From Niveispirillum sp. (GTDB taxonomy: Bacteria; Pseudomonadota; Alphaproteobacteria; Azospirillales; Azospirillaceae): a stretch of 46,757 nt of DNA. The stretch covers positions 1 to 46,757 of the forward strand of contig NZ_JAGOGJ010000046.1 in the NCBI RefSeq assembly GCF_017996735.1, read 5' to 3'. Every line of letters starts with the position of its first letter. The first letter of the stretch is position 1. Both the position numbers and the translations under genes were made by a program. The notes below the pieces were generated by a model, which was given only the letters and a program-made list of their open reading frames with translations, had not been told where the DNA came from and did no database searches. Below are positions 7,996 through 18,100 of this stretch, piece by piece.

Positions 7996-8955
7996 GTGAG
8001 TGAAGTGATCAAGGCCGCCGACGATCTGGACCCCGATATCCGTCGCTTCCACCATGCCATCAATAGCGGCTATGCAGCATATCCGCCCCATCCCGGCCAG
8101 ACCCTGGCCGACCGCCGGCAGGTGGCGGAAATCGTGCGGGCGCCCTGGACCCAAGGCGGACCGGTCATGGCCCGGACGCGGGACCTGTATCTGGGCGATC
8201 GCGGCGTGCATGTGCGTATCCATGAGCCGGTTGCGGACGGAGACCTGCCGGTCATGCTTTACATCCATGGCGGCGGCTGGATGCTGTTCAGTCTGGATAC
8301 GCATGACCGGGTAATGCGTGAATATGCTGCCCGGGCCGGCGTGGCGGTGGTGGGTGTCGATTACAGCCTGTCGCCCGAAGCGAAGTTTCCCACGGCGCTG
8401 GAGGAGATTGTCGCGGTCGTGGACGCCATCCGTGCCGGGCAGGCTGACCCCGGCCTTGATCCCACCCGCATGGCCATCGGCGGCGACAGCGCCGGGGCCA
8501 ATATGGCTGTTGCCGCCAATCTGCTGCTGAAGGGGCAGGGCAAGCCCGTGCTGGATGCCATGGTCCTGAATTATGGCGCCTTTGACCATGCCGTCACCGC
8601 ATCGCATGAACGCTACGGTTCCGACGGTTACATGCTGAACAGCGCCGAAATGGTGGTGTTCTGGGATGCCTATCTGCGCGGGGCGGAGGATTATGGCAAC
8701 CCGCTGGCCGTGCCGCTTCGTGCCGACCTGTCCGGGCTGCCGCCCGCCTTCCTGTGCATCGCCGCCTGCGACATCCTGACGGATGGCAATCTGGTCATGG
8801 CGGCATCCCTGCGTGCCGCCGGGGTGCCGGTCAGCGCCAACCTTTATGAAGGCGCCAGCCACAGTTTCCTGGAGGCGGTGTCCATCTCCCCGCTGGCCGA
8901 CCGCGCCTTCACCGAGGCCGCGGCGTGGCTGAACCACACCCTTGCCCGTCGCTGA
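7996..8955 (+). CDS. Alpha/beta hydrolase, hormone-sensitive-lipase-like esterase
   Basis: A protein of 319 residues with the HSL-family marks: HGGGW at residues 91-95 (oxyanion hole), GDSAGAN with the catalytic Ser at 165, then CDILTDGN (Asp) and GASHSFLEA (His). It should hydrolyse small carboxylic esters; no signal peptide is visible, so it is probably cytoplasmic. The start is GTG, with GGGAG 8 nt upstream. It diverges from the AraC gene and precedes the TonB-dependent receptor by 264 bp. It could act on an ester-bearing compound imported by that receptor, but this rests on position only. Confidence 0.9.
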   Translation: MSEVIKAADDLDPDIRRFHHAINSGYAAYPPHPGQTLADRRQVAEIVRAPWTQGGPVMARTRDLYLGDRGVHVRIHEPVADGDLPVMLYIHGGGWMLFSLDTHDRVMREYAARAGVAVVGVDYSLSPEAKFPTALEEIVAVVDAIRAGQADPGLDPTRMAIGGDSAGANMAVAANLLLKGQGKPVLDAMVLNYGAFDHAVTASHERYGSDGYMLNSAEMVVFWDAYLRGAEDYGNPLAVPLRADLSGLPPAFLCIAACDILTDGNLVMAASLRAAGVPVSANLYEGASHSFLEAVSISPLADRAFTEAAAWLNHTLARR

Positions 8956-9219
8956 TGCGTTGCACCATTTGTGGGTGTATTTTTCCGCTGCACCAGAAAA
9001 ATGTTGAATGCTATCAAGTCATTGATCGGTTTGGTGGCATGCGGGGTTATGTGTTGCACCGCAATCGCCCGGCCTGGACACGCCAAACTCGTCCTATTGG
9101 CCCGATCGCGAGAGTAAATGACCTACCCGGGTGTGCCGGGCCTTCGCGAAGGGCATAGGCTGAAACCTGAAGAAAGGCCGGGATACGGCCCCGACCACGA
9201 ACAGAACAGGGACCTCGAC

Positions 9220-11445
9220 ATGACAAAGACCCGTTGGTACCGCACCTTCATTCTGTCCTGCGCCGCCACCCTGGCGCCCCTGTCGGCAATGGCGCAGGAG
9301 GCAGCGCCGGCCGATAGAGGCATCCTGCTGGAAGAAATCATCGTCACCGCCACCAAGCGGCAGCAGAGCGCCCGCGACGTTTCCGGCTCCGTTTCCGCCG
9401 TGTCCGGCAAGCAGTTGGAAGCCATCGGCGCACAGAGCTTCGCCGACTATATCCAGCGCACGCCAGGCGTGGTGTTCAATGAATTCCAGCCCGGCACCTC
9501 CCACGTCGTGATCCGTGGCGTGGCCACCAATTCCGGTAATGTGCAGGGCCAGGGCACCACGGGTTATTACATCAACGAGGTGCCGCTGACCGAACCCGGC
9601 TGGACCATCGTCATCCCCGATATCGACGCGTTTGACGTGGACCGGGTGGAGGTGATGCGCGGGCCGCAGGGGTCGCTGTTCGGCTCCGCCTCCATGGGTG
9701 GTGCCGTCAACTATATCGCCAACAAGGCCGATGCGTCCAAGGAGGATGCGGCCCTGGAAACCACCTTGTCGCGCACCCGCAATGCCGATATCGGCTGGAC
9801 CGGCAAGGCCATGCTGAACATGCCGCTGGTGGAGGATAAGCTGGCGGTACGTGCGGTCGGCAGCTTCCGCCGCGACCCCGGCTATCTCGACAACGCGGGC
9901 ACGGGGGTGAAGGGGTCCAGCAACATCGATGTCGGCGGTGGTCGCCTGTCGGTGGTCTGGACGCCGGACGATCTGACCGAACTGTCCTGGCTCAGCCTGT
10001 ATCAGAAGACGGCGGCGGATGACGCGCCTTATCGCAACCCCACCTATGGCAGCTTCGGCCGCTCCAGCGCCCTGCCGGAAACCAACGATACGGACGTTGA
10101 AATCCACAGCCTGCGCCTGGATCGCGATCTGGGCTTCGCGACCCTGACGGCGCTTGGCGCGTATCAGAAGAAGAGCCAGGGCTTCGTCTTCGACTTCACC
10201 CCCTATCGTGCCGCCTATAATGCCGATCTGGGCCTGAACATCACCAACCCGCTTTATGTGCGGTCCGGTGGTGACAGCGACGGCAAGAGTGCGGAACTGC
10301 GTCTGGCGTCGAACGGCGGTGGTGCCTTCGAATGGCTGCTGGGCGGCATGTATTTCGAAAGCGACAAGTATCTGTATGAACAGTTGGGTGCCAATGGGGC
10401 CGCCGCCGCCTTCGACGCCTCGCCGAATTACGGCCCCGGCAAGGGGGCGATCATTGCCCCCGATGGCCACATCTTCAACGCCTTCTACACCGACCTGAAG
10501 GGGGAGGAGAGCGCCCTGTTCGGCGAGGCTTCCTACTACCTGACGCCAGAGATCAAGTTTACGGCAGGTGGCCGCCTGTTCAAGACGGAGGTGACCAGCA
10601 CCTCCACCACCGTCGGCTTCTCGACATATCCCGGCAATCCGCTGGTGGAACGCACCCAGACCAAGGAAGACGGCTTCTCCCCGAAATTCTCCCTGACCTA
10701 CAAGCCCAGCGACACGCTGATGGTCTATGGTCTTTATTCCGAAGGTTTCCGCTTCGGCACGCCCAACGGGTCCGGCCTGTCGGCCTTTCCCATCCCCAGC
10801 GGGTCGAAGAGCGACAGCCTGAAGAATTACGAGGCGGGGCTGCGCGCCACCCTGGCCGATGGTCAATTGCTGCTGGACGCCACGGCCTTCTATGTCGATT
10901 GGACCGATATCCAGTTGCGCCTGCTGACGCCCGACAATTTCAACTATGCTTCCAACGGGGCGGCGGCCTCCATCAAGGGGCTGGAAATGTCGGCCACCTG
11001 GCAGGCGACGGCCAACCTGGATATCCAGAGCAGCGTCACCTATATGAAGGCGCGGCTGGATGAGGATCTGTTCATCCTCTGGTACGGCACGGCGCCGAAG
11101 GGGGCGCGTCTGGCCGGCTCGTCCGACTGGTCGATCGCCAACACCGCCATCTACACGTTTGATGCCCAGTACGACCCCACCGTCACCTTTGCCCACCGTT
11201 ACCTGTCAAAGGGGATCAGCGACATGAATTCCGCCGTCCCCGGCATCGCGGTCAACGGACAGGGCGGGTACAATCTGTTCGACCTGCGTGTTGGTGCGAC
11301 CTTTGGCACGACGACGGCCACCGTCTTTGCCAACAACATCACCGACAAGCGTGGTGTCACCCGTACCGTGCCGGAGGCCAACGGCCTGAGCCAGGGTCTG
11401 GTGCGGCCGCGCACCTACGGTGTAACGCTGCACTGGTCGATGTAA
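9220..11445 (+). CDS. TonB-dependent outer membrane receptor
   Basis: A precursor of 741 residues. It has a signal peptide (cleavage probably after SAMA), a TonB-box-like EEIIVTATKR, a plug domain (residues ~50-165, with VDRVEVMRGPQGSLFGSASM) and a beta-barrel ending in an aromatic-terminated strand (YGVTLHWSM). Length and layout fit the family. Such receptors take up siderophores, oligosaccharides, peptides or aromatics using TonB energy. The ATG at 9220 has AGGGA upstream and gives a clean signal peptide; an in-frame ATG at 9118 would spoil it. The next gene, 11 bp on, is an exported S9 peptidase, so a peptide substrate is my inference. Confidence 0.93.
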   Translation: MTKTRWYRTFILSCAATLAPLSAMAQEAAPADRGILLEEIIVTATKRQQSARDVSGSVSAVSGKQLEAIGAQSFADYIQRTPGVVFNEFQPGTSHVVIRGVATNSGNVQGQGTTGYYINEVPLTEPGWTIVIPDIDAFDVDRVEVMRGPQGSLFGSASMGGAVNYIANKADASKEDAALETTLSRTRNADIGWTGKAMLNMPLVEDKLAVRAVGSFRRDPGYLDNAGTGVKGSSNIDVGGGRLSVVWTPDDLTELSWLSLYQKTAADDAPYRNPTYGSFGRSSALPETNDTDVEIHSLRLDRDLGFATLTALGAYQKKSQGFVFDFTPYRAAYNADLGLNITNPLYVRSGGDSDGKSAELRLASNGGGAFEWLLGGMYFESDKYLYEQLGANGAAAAFDASPNYGPGKGAIIAPDGHIFNAFYTDLKGEESALFGEASYYLTPEIKFTAGGRLFKTEVTSTSTTVGFSTYPGNPLVERTQTKEDGFSPKFSLTYKPSDTLMVYGLYSEGFRFGTPNGSGLSAFPIPSGSKSDSLKNYEAGLRATLADGQLLLDATAFYVDWTDIQLRLLTPDNFNYASNGAAASIKGLEMSATWQATANLDIQSSVTYMKARLDEDLFILWYGTAPKGARLAGSSDWSIANTAIYTFDAQYDPTVTFAHRYLSKGISDMNSAVPGIAVNGQGGYNLFDLRVGATFGTTTATVFANNITDKRGVTRTVPEANGLSQGLVRPRTYGVTLHWSM

Positions 11446-11456
11446 GGGGGGGCTGT

Positions 11457-13628
11457 ATGGGGAGCATGATGATGCAGCGTCGGTCATTTCTTCTGGCGGC
11501 TGGCGTCGCCTTGCTCCCCCTGCCCGGCATCGCGGCGGACGGTCCACCGTTCCCGCCGCGCCCGCCCAAACGGCCCAAACGCATCGTGCAACTGGGCCGC
11601 ACACGCATCGACAATTACGCCTGGCTGCGCGATCCCAACTGGGCCAAGGTTTCACGTGATACCAGTCTGATGGACCCGGAAATCCGCGCGCATCTGGACG
11701 CGGAAAACCGCTATGCCGGTGCCTTGCTGGCCCCGACGGTCACAGCGCAGGCCGCTATCGTGGCGGCGATGCAGGCGCTGACGGGCGCGGAGCAGGCGGC
11801 CCCGCCCGTGCCCGATGGGCCGTGGGACTATTACACCTATGTCCGGCCCGGACAGGATCACAAGGTTTATGCCCGCCGCCCGCGCGGCGGCGGTGCGGAA
11901 CAGGTGCTGCTGGACGGGCAGGAGCGGGCGAGCGGCCACGCCTATTTCCGCGTGACGGAGGCGGAGCACAGCCCCGACCACAGGCTGTTCATGTGGGCGG
12001 AGGATGTGGAGGGCGGGGACCGTCACCGCATCTGTGTACGCGATCTGGAAACCGGTGCGGTCAGCACGACGCCCAATGCCGATGCCTATGGCTGGCACGG
12101 CATCGCCTTCTCCCCCGACAGCCAATATGTGTTCTGGATCTGGCGTGATCCCCTGTCGCGGCCCGTGAAGGTGTTCCGCCGTCCGGCACGGGGCGGGGAT
12201 GATGTACTGGTCTATACCGAGCCCGATCCCGCCCTGTTCATGGGCCTGTCGCGCACCGCCTCCAACAGCCATGTCGTGATCCATATCCTGGGTCCCGATG
12301 TGGATGAGGTGCGGCTGATCCCGGCTGCCGACCCGCTGGCCGAACCGATGCTGGTGGAACCGCGCCAGCCCGGCCTGCATTACCGGGTGCAGGAATGGGC
12401 GGGTGACCTGATCATCCTGACCGATGCCGATGGCGCCCTGGATGGCAAGCTGATGCGTGCCAGCCTGACGCAGCCGGGCCGTGCCCACTGGCAAGACTGG
12501 GTCCCCCACCGGCCCGGCTGCCATATTCTGGAGACATTGTCCTTCCGCGACCATTTCGTGCGGTTGCAGCGGGTGGACGGGCGTCTGGAACTGGTGGTCA
12601 CGGGCCGCGACGGGCGCGAAGACAGCGTTGCCTTCGATGAAGCCGCCTATACCATCACCCTGGCCCCGGTACAGGAACCGGATGGCGGCATCCTGCGCCT
12701 GATCTATGAAAGCCCGCGTACCCCACGCCAGTGGCTGGATTATGACATGGTCAGCCGCACCCGCCGTACCGTACAGCAGCAGGCCACGGGCAAGGGCTTC
12801 GATCCCGCCCGGTATGAGGTGCGGCGCCTGATGGCCCCGGCCTCTGATGGGGAACAGGTGCCGGTCACGGTGCTGATGCGCAAGGGTATGAAACTCGACG
12901 GGGCGGCACCGCTGCTGCTTTACGCCTATGGCGCCTATGGCGTGCCGTCGGAGGCGGAATTCTCCATTCCCGCCCTGGCGCTGGTGGACCGTGGCTGGAC
13001 CTATGCCATTGCCCATGTGCGCGGCGGGTCGGAAAAGGGGCGGCGCTGGTTCCTGGATGGGCGGCGGTTCAAGAAGAAGAATACTTTCACCGATTTCATC
13101 GCCTGTGCCGAGCTTCTGATCCAACAGGGTTACGCCGCGCGCCGCCGCATCGTCGCCTATGGGCTGTCGGCGGGGGGCCTGTTGATGGGTGGGGTGACCA
13201 ACCTGCGGCCCGACCTGTGGGGCGGGGTGATCGCGCAGGTGCCCTTTGTTGATATGCTGAACACCATGAGCGACGGGGACCACCCGCTGGTTCCGGCCTT
13301 CCGGCCCGATTGGGGTGATCCGCTCGCCGACCCGCAGGCCTATGATTACATCGCCTCCATCTCGCCATATGAGAATGTACACGATGCAGTCTATCCGCCG
13401 GTGCTGGCCACGGCGGGCATCCGTGATGACCGCGTCTCCTATTGGGAAGCGGGCAAATGGGTGGCAACCTTGCGCGACCATAACAAGGGTCCGTCGCCCA
13501 TCCTGTTCCATGTCGACATGGCGGCCGGGCATCAGGCGGGGGCCGGCCTGACCGACCAGTTCAAACAAATGGCCCTGTTCTGGGCCTTCGCCGAACAAAG
13601 CCTGATCTGGAGCAAGGGTCTGAAATGA
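11457..13628 (+). CDS. Exported S9A prolyl oligopeptidase / oligopeptidase B-like peptidase
   Basis: A protein of 723 residues. The N-terminus MMQRRSFLLAAGVALLPL resembles a twin-arginine signal, so it probably works in the periplasm. YAWLRDPNW opens the propeller region. The C-terminal hydrolase domain has Ser571 in GLSAGG, Asp657 in GIRDDRVSYW and His692 in AAGHQAG. The family cleaves short peptides after Pro or basic residues. Several start codons compete (11457, 11466, 11469, 11472). The gene follows the receptor by 11 bp and overlaps the amidase by ATGA, so the three are co-transcribed. A receptor-peptidase pair recalls the lasso-peptide isopeptidase loci of alphaproteobacteria, but no lasso precursor or maturation gene is present. 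Confidence 0.9.
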   Translation: MGSMMMQRRSFLLAAGVALLPLPGIAADGPPFPPRPPKRPKRIVQLGRTRIDNYAWLRDPNWAKVSRDTSLMDPEIRAHLDAENRYAGALLAPTVTAQAAIVAAMQALTGAEQAAPPVPDGPWDYYTYVRPGQDHKVYARRPRGGGAEQVLLDGQERASGHAYFRVTEAEHSPDHRLFMWAEDVEGGDRHRICVRDLETGAVSTTPNADAYGWHGIAFSPDSQYVFWIWRDPLSRPVKVFRRPARGGDDVLVYTEPDPALFMGLSRTASNSHVVIHILGPDVDEVRLIPAADPLAEPMLVEPRQPGLHYRVQEWAGDLIILTDADGALDGKLMRASLTQPGRAHWQDWVPHRPGCHILETLSFRDHFVRLQRVDGRLELVVTGRDGREDSVAFDEAAYTITLAPVQEPDGGILRLIYESPRTPRQWLDYDMVSRTRRTVQQQATGKGFDPARYEVRRLMAPASDGEQVPVTVLMRKGMKLDGAAPLLLYAYGAYGVPSEAEFSIPALALVDRGWTYAIAHVRGGSEKGRRWFLDGRRFKKKNTFTDFIACAELLIQQGYAARRRIVAYGLSAGGLLMGGVTNLRPDLWGGVIAQVPFVDMLNTMSDGDHPLVPAFRPDWGDPLADPQAYDYIASISPYENVHDAVYPPVLATAGIRDDRVSYWEAGKWVATLRDHNKGPSPILFHVDMAAGHQAGAGLTDQFKQMALFWAFAEQSLIWSKGLK

Positions 13629-15007
13629 AGCTGTCGGATGCCATCGCCATCGGTCGCCTGGATGCACACGCACAGGCCGGCCTGATCCGGTCGGGTGAGG
13701 TGTCGGCCCCGGAACTGACGGAAGCCGCGATCCTGCGTATTGAAGCGCTGGACCCCGCCCTGCAATCGGTCAGCTGCCCTGCCTTCGAGCTGGGCCGGAC
13801 GAGGGCTGCCGGGCCGCTGCCCGACCATGCGCTGGCCGGCGTGCCCTATCTGTTGAAGGACAGTCTGGATTATCCGGGCCTGCCCAGCCGGGGCGGATCG
13901 GCGTCCAAGCCGCTGACGCCGGTCACATCCGGCCATGAATATATAAGGCGGCTGGATGAGGCGGGGCTGGTGCCGGTCGGCAAAAGCGCCATGCCGGAAT
14001 TCGGTCTGCTGGGCGTGACAGAGCCGAAGATCGGCCCCGTCACCCGCAACCCCTGGTCCGCCGCCCATTCACCGGGCGGGTCCAGCGGCGGGGCGGGTGC
14101 GGCCGTGGCGGCAGGTCTGGTGCCGCTGGCCCATGGCAGCGACGGGGCCGGGTCCATCCGTATCCCCGCCTCCTGCTGCGGCATTGTCGGGCTGAAGCCC
14201 GGGCGGGGCACCACGGTGCGCGTCCGGGCCCGGCATGTGGTGGAAGACCTGCTGGTTGGTGACAGCCTGATGGCGCGCAGCGTGCGCGACGTGGCCGCCG
14301 GCTTCGCCTTGGCCCATCCCGGCCGGCCCGCGCCCATCATGGCGCCGTTCCATGGAAAATTGCGCATCGGCATGGTGCTACCCTGCCTGTCGGGCCGTAT
14401 GCCGGAGGTGGAACCGCTGGTCGCGGTCAGTGCCGCCGCCGTGCTGTGTGGTGACCTGGGGCATCAGGTCACCTCCATCGGGTGGCCGTTCGATGGGCCG
14501 GCGGCGGATCGGGCGGAACGGACCCTCTGGTGCCATATCGGTGCTGATTGCGTGGATGCAGCACGGGCGCGGGGGCAGGACCCCGAACAGGTGCTGGAGC
14601 CCTGGACCCTGGCCCTGGGCCGAATGGCCGATGGTTTGCACACCGATGATCTGGAATGCGCGTGGCGGCAGGTTGCGACATTGCCGCAGCTTTTGTCCGA
14701 ATTCTTCCGCGACCAGTACGATGTCATCCTGACACCAACACTGGCGGAGCCGCCGCCAACGCTTGGTTTCATGGCTCCGGATGTGGAGCCGGACCTGTTG
14801 ATGGAGCGCATGTTCCGCTGGCTGGGCTACACCCCGTTGCAGAACCTGTCCGGCACGCCTGCCATCTCCCTGCCGTTGCACTGGTCCAAGGACGGGCTGC
14901 CCATCGGTGTGATGTTTGCCGCCGACCGGGGCCGTGAAGATCTGCTGCTGTCACTGGCTTACGAGTTGGAAGCCGCCCGTCCGTGGGCCGACCGGTGGCC
15001 GGGGTGA
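13625..15007 (+). CDS. Amidase signature family hydrolase
   Basis: A protein of 460 residues with the full amidase signature triad: Lys78 in YLLKDSLD, Ser153 in the GGSSGG stretch and Ser177 in GSDGAGSIRIPAS. The 24-residue spacing of the two serines matches family standards. It hydrolyses a carboxamide to acid plus ammonia or amine; the substrate is not predictable. The start overlaps the stop of the peptidase gene (ATGA), indicating translational coupling. It could remove amide caps or side-chain amides from peptide fragments released by the upstream enzyme. It converges on the oxoprolinase gene over 144 bp. Confidence 0.92.
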   Translation: MKLSDAIAIGRLDAHAQAGLIRSGEVSAPELTEAAILRIEALDPALQSVSCPAFELGRTRAAGPLPDHALAGVPYLLKDSLDYPGLPSRGGSASKPLTPVTSGHEYIRRLDEAGLVPVGKSAMPEFGLLGVTEPKIGPVTRNPWSAAHSPGGSSGGAGAAVAAGLVPLAHGSDGAGSIRIPASCCGIVGLKPGRGTTVRVRARHVVEDLLVGDSLMARSVRDVAAGFALAHPGRPAPIMAPFHGKLRIGMVLPCLSGRMPEVEPLVAVSAAAVLCGDLGHQVTSIGWPFDGPAADRAERTLWCHIGADCVDAARARGQDPEQVLEPWTLALGRMADGLHTDDLECAWRQVATLPQLLSEFFRDQYDVILTPTLAEPPPTLGFMAPDVEPDLLMERMFRWLGYTPLQNLSGTPAISLPLHWSKDGLPIGVMFAADRGREDLLLSLAYELEAARPWADRWPG

Positions 15008-15151
15008 TAACAGGGCTTTATCGCGCATGATGCGGTGACAGGGCGGGAACAGCCCTGGCATGACGCCGAACTGGGCCCGCGCCATGATACGATGCCACCT
15101 GCTGAACAACCTGCCGGACATCGGCCTGATCGAACGTATGCGCCGGTTCAA

Positions 15152-18100
15152 TCAGGGGCGGCCATAGCCGCCCCCGCCCGGTGTTTCGATAACGAACAGG
15201 TCGCCCGGCACCAGTTCGGCCCGGGTGACGCCGGGCAGGATGGTTACCCGCCCGTCGGCATGTTCCACCCGCTGCTGCCCGCAGGCACCCGGCTCCCCAC
15301 CTTCCAGACCGAACGGCGGGACGGTGCGGCGAGAGCCGACGAAGGTGACGGTCATCGGTTCCAGGGCCCGCACGGCCCGCACCGCGCCATCGCCGCCCCG
15401 CCATTGCCCGTCGCCGCCCGATCCGCGCCGGATGGCGAACCGTTCCAGCCGCACCGGGTAGCGCAGTTCCAGCACCTCCGGATCGGTGATGCGGGTATTG
15501 GTCATGTGGGTATGGACGGCGCTGGCCCCGTTGAAGCCCGGCCCGGCGCCCGATCCGCCGCAGATCGTCTCATAATATTGGAACCGGTCGGCCCCGAACA
15601 GGAAGTTGTTCATGGTGCCCTGGGCACTGGCCGAGACACCCAGGGCGCCCAGCAAGGCCGTGCAGACGGCCTGACTGATTTCCGTATTGCCGGCCACCAC
15701 CGCCTTGCCGGGCGTGGGGGACAGGAAGCAGCCTGACGGCAGCACGATCTTCAACGGCGCCAGACACCCCTCGTTCAACGGCAGGTCATCGCCGATCAGG
15801 CAGCGGAAGGCATAAAGCACCGTGGCGCGGGTCACGGCGGGCGGGGCATTGAAATTGCCAGCATCCTCTGCCGCTGTGCCGGTGAAATCGATCACGGCCT
15901 CGCGCCTTGCATGGTCAACGCGCACCGTCACCTTCAGCGCGGCGCCATTATCCATGCGGTAATCGAAATGCCCGTCGCCGATCCGGTCCAGCACGCGGCG
16001 GATACTTTCCTCCGCATTGGCCATGACATGGCCCATATAGGCGGATACGCCGGGCCAGCCATAGCGATCGACCAGGGCCGATAATTCGCGCACACCCGCC
16101 TCGTTGGCGGCAAGCTGCGCCTTGATGTCGGCGACATTCACATCGGGGCTGCGCGCCGGCCAGGGGGAGGCGGCCAGCAGGTCGCGGAAATCCTGCTCGC
16201 GGAACCGGCCATTTTCGACCAGCAGGAAATCGTCGATCACCACCCCTTCCTCCGCCAGGGTGCGGGAGTCGGGCGGCATCGAGCCGGGCGTGACGCCGCC
16301 AATGTCGGCATGGTGGCCACGATTGGCCACGAAGAAGCGCAGTTCCGCGCCGTCCGGCCCGAAGACGGGCGTCACCACCGTCACGTCGGGCAGGTGTGTG
16401 CCACCATTATAGGGATTGTTCAGCACCACCGCGTCGCCGGGGCGCAAGCTGTCGCCCCGGCTGCGGATGACGGTGCGCACGCTTTCGCCCATGGCGCCCA
16501 GATGGACCGGCACATGCGGTGCATTGGCGATCAGATTACCGGCCGCATCGAACAGGGCGCAGGAGAAATCCAGCCGTTCCTTGATATTGACGCTGGTGGA
16601 GGTGTTGCGCAGCACCGCCCCCATCTGTTCGGCCACCGCCATGAAACGGTTGTTGAACAGTTCCAGCAGGGCGGGGTCGGCCTTTTCCCCCGTCACGGCG
16701 GCACGGGCCAGTGGTTCGATGCGGGTCAGCAGCAATTCCCCGCCCGCCAGCACTTCCGATTGCCAGCCCGGTTCCACCACGGTCGTGGCGATGGCTTCGC
16801 GGATCAGGGCAGGGCCGGTGATGCGGCTGCCGGCGGGCAGCTTCTCCCGGTCGAAGACGGGGGTGGGGTGCCGGGCGCCGGCGCTCCACATCTCCACCCG
16901 GTCGATGGGGGACGGGGTGTCGCCGGAGGCGGGCGCCAGGGGGCGCACGGTTTCGCCGGGCCGTACAGCCTCTGCCACCAGGCTTTCCACCATGATGGCG
17001 CGTTCCGGCGTGGCGAAGCCGAAGCGGCGGATATGGGCCTGGGTGAAGGCCGCGCGCATGGTGTCGGCGTCGCCGTACGGCACCGACAGGGCGGTATCCG
17101 TGCCTTGATAACGCAGATGCGCGCTGACATTGGCCGTGATGCGGCCGTCGCCCGCCCCTACCGACAGGGCCGCGATGGCATCGCGGCCCAGGGTATCGGC
17201 CAGCGGCGACAGGTCGGCGGCATCCGCCAGCGGGCGTTCCACCGCCTGCTGGCGTGTGGCCGTCTGGTCCGCCAGCCCCATGCCATAGGCCGACAGGACG
17301 CCCGCGAACGGATGGATCAGCACCCGCCCCATGCCCAGTTCGTCGGCCACCAGACAGGCATGCTGCCCGCCGGCCCCGCCGAAACATTGCAGGGTGAATT
17401 CCGCCGCATCCTCCCCCCGTTCCAGGGCGGTACGCTTGATGGCGGCGGCCATGTTGGCGACCGCGATGCCCAGGAAACCCTCGGCCACCTGATGCGGGCT
17501 GCGCCCGTCACCGATGCGGGCGGCCAGTTCGGCGAACTTGTCCGTCACGATATCGGCATCCAGCGGCAGGTTGCCATCGGGGCCGAAAATGGCGGGGAAA
17601 TGCCGGGGCACGATCTTGCCGCACATGACATTGGCATCGGTGACGGTCAATGGCCCGCCCCGGCGATAACAGGCCGGACCGGGGTTGGCCCCGGCGCTGT
17701 CCGGGCCGGCGCGGAAACGTGATCCGTCGAAATGCAGGATGGAGCCGCCGCCCGCCGCCACCGTTTCGATGGCCATCATGGGTACGCGCATCTCCACACC
17801 CGCCACCTCCGTATCGAAGGCGCGTTCGAACGATCCGGCGTAAAGCGCCACATCGGTGGAGGTGCCGCCCATGTCGAAGGCGATGATGCGGGCCTCTCCC
17901 GCCGCCTCTGCCGTGCGGGCGGCACCCACCACGCCACCGGCCGGACCCGACAGGATGGCATCCTTGCCCTGGAAATCACGCGCCAGGGCCAGCCCGCCAT
18001 TGGACTGCATGAAATAGAGCTTGGTATCCCCCAACTCCCCGGCCACCCGGTCGACATAGCGGCGCAGGACCGGCGACAGATAGGCATCCACCACCGTCGT

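Noticed and set aside
9141..9152. Palindrome CCTTCGCGAAGG before the TonB receptor as an operator
   Set aside because: Short, GC-rich and in the probable leader; such palindromes are frequent by chance in this DNA.
9094..11196. A 700-codon open frame on the minus strand opposite the TonB receptor
   Set aside because: Gly/Gln/Arg-rich low-information protein with no motifs; a by-product of high GC opposite a clear receptor gene.
11457..13628. Calling the S9 enzyme a lasso-peptide isopeptidase
   Set aside because: Only the receptor neighbour fits; the LRDP and GIRDDRVSYW motifs look like oligopeptidase B, and no precursor or maturation gene is present.
11652..13673. A 673-codon open frame opposite the S9 peptidase
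   Set aside because: Antisense shadow; the plus-strand peptidase has its full catalytic triad and normal codon use.
16310..17722. A 470-codon plus-strand frame inside the oxoprolinase gene
   Set aside because: His/Gln/Arg-rich antisense composition; the minus-strand enzyme is intact across it.
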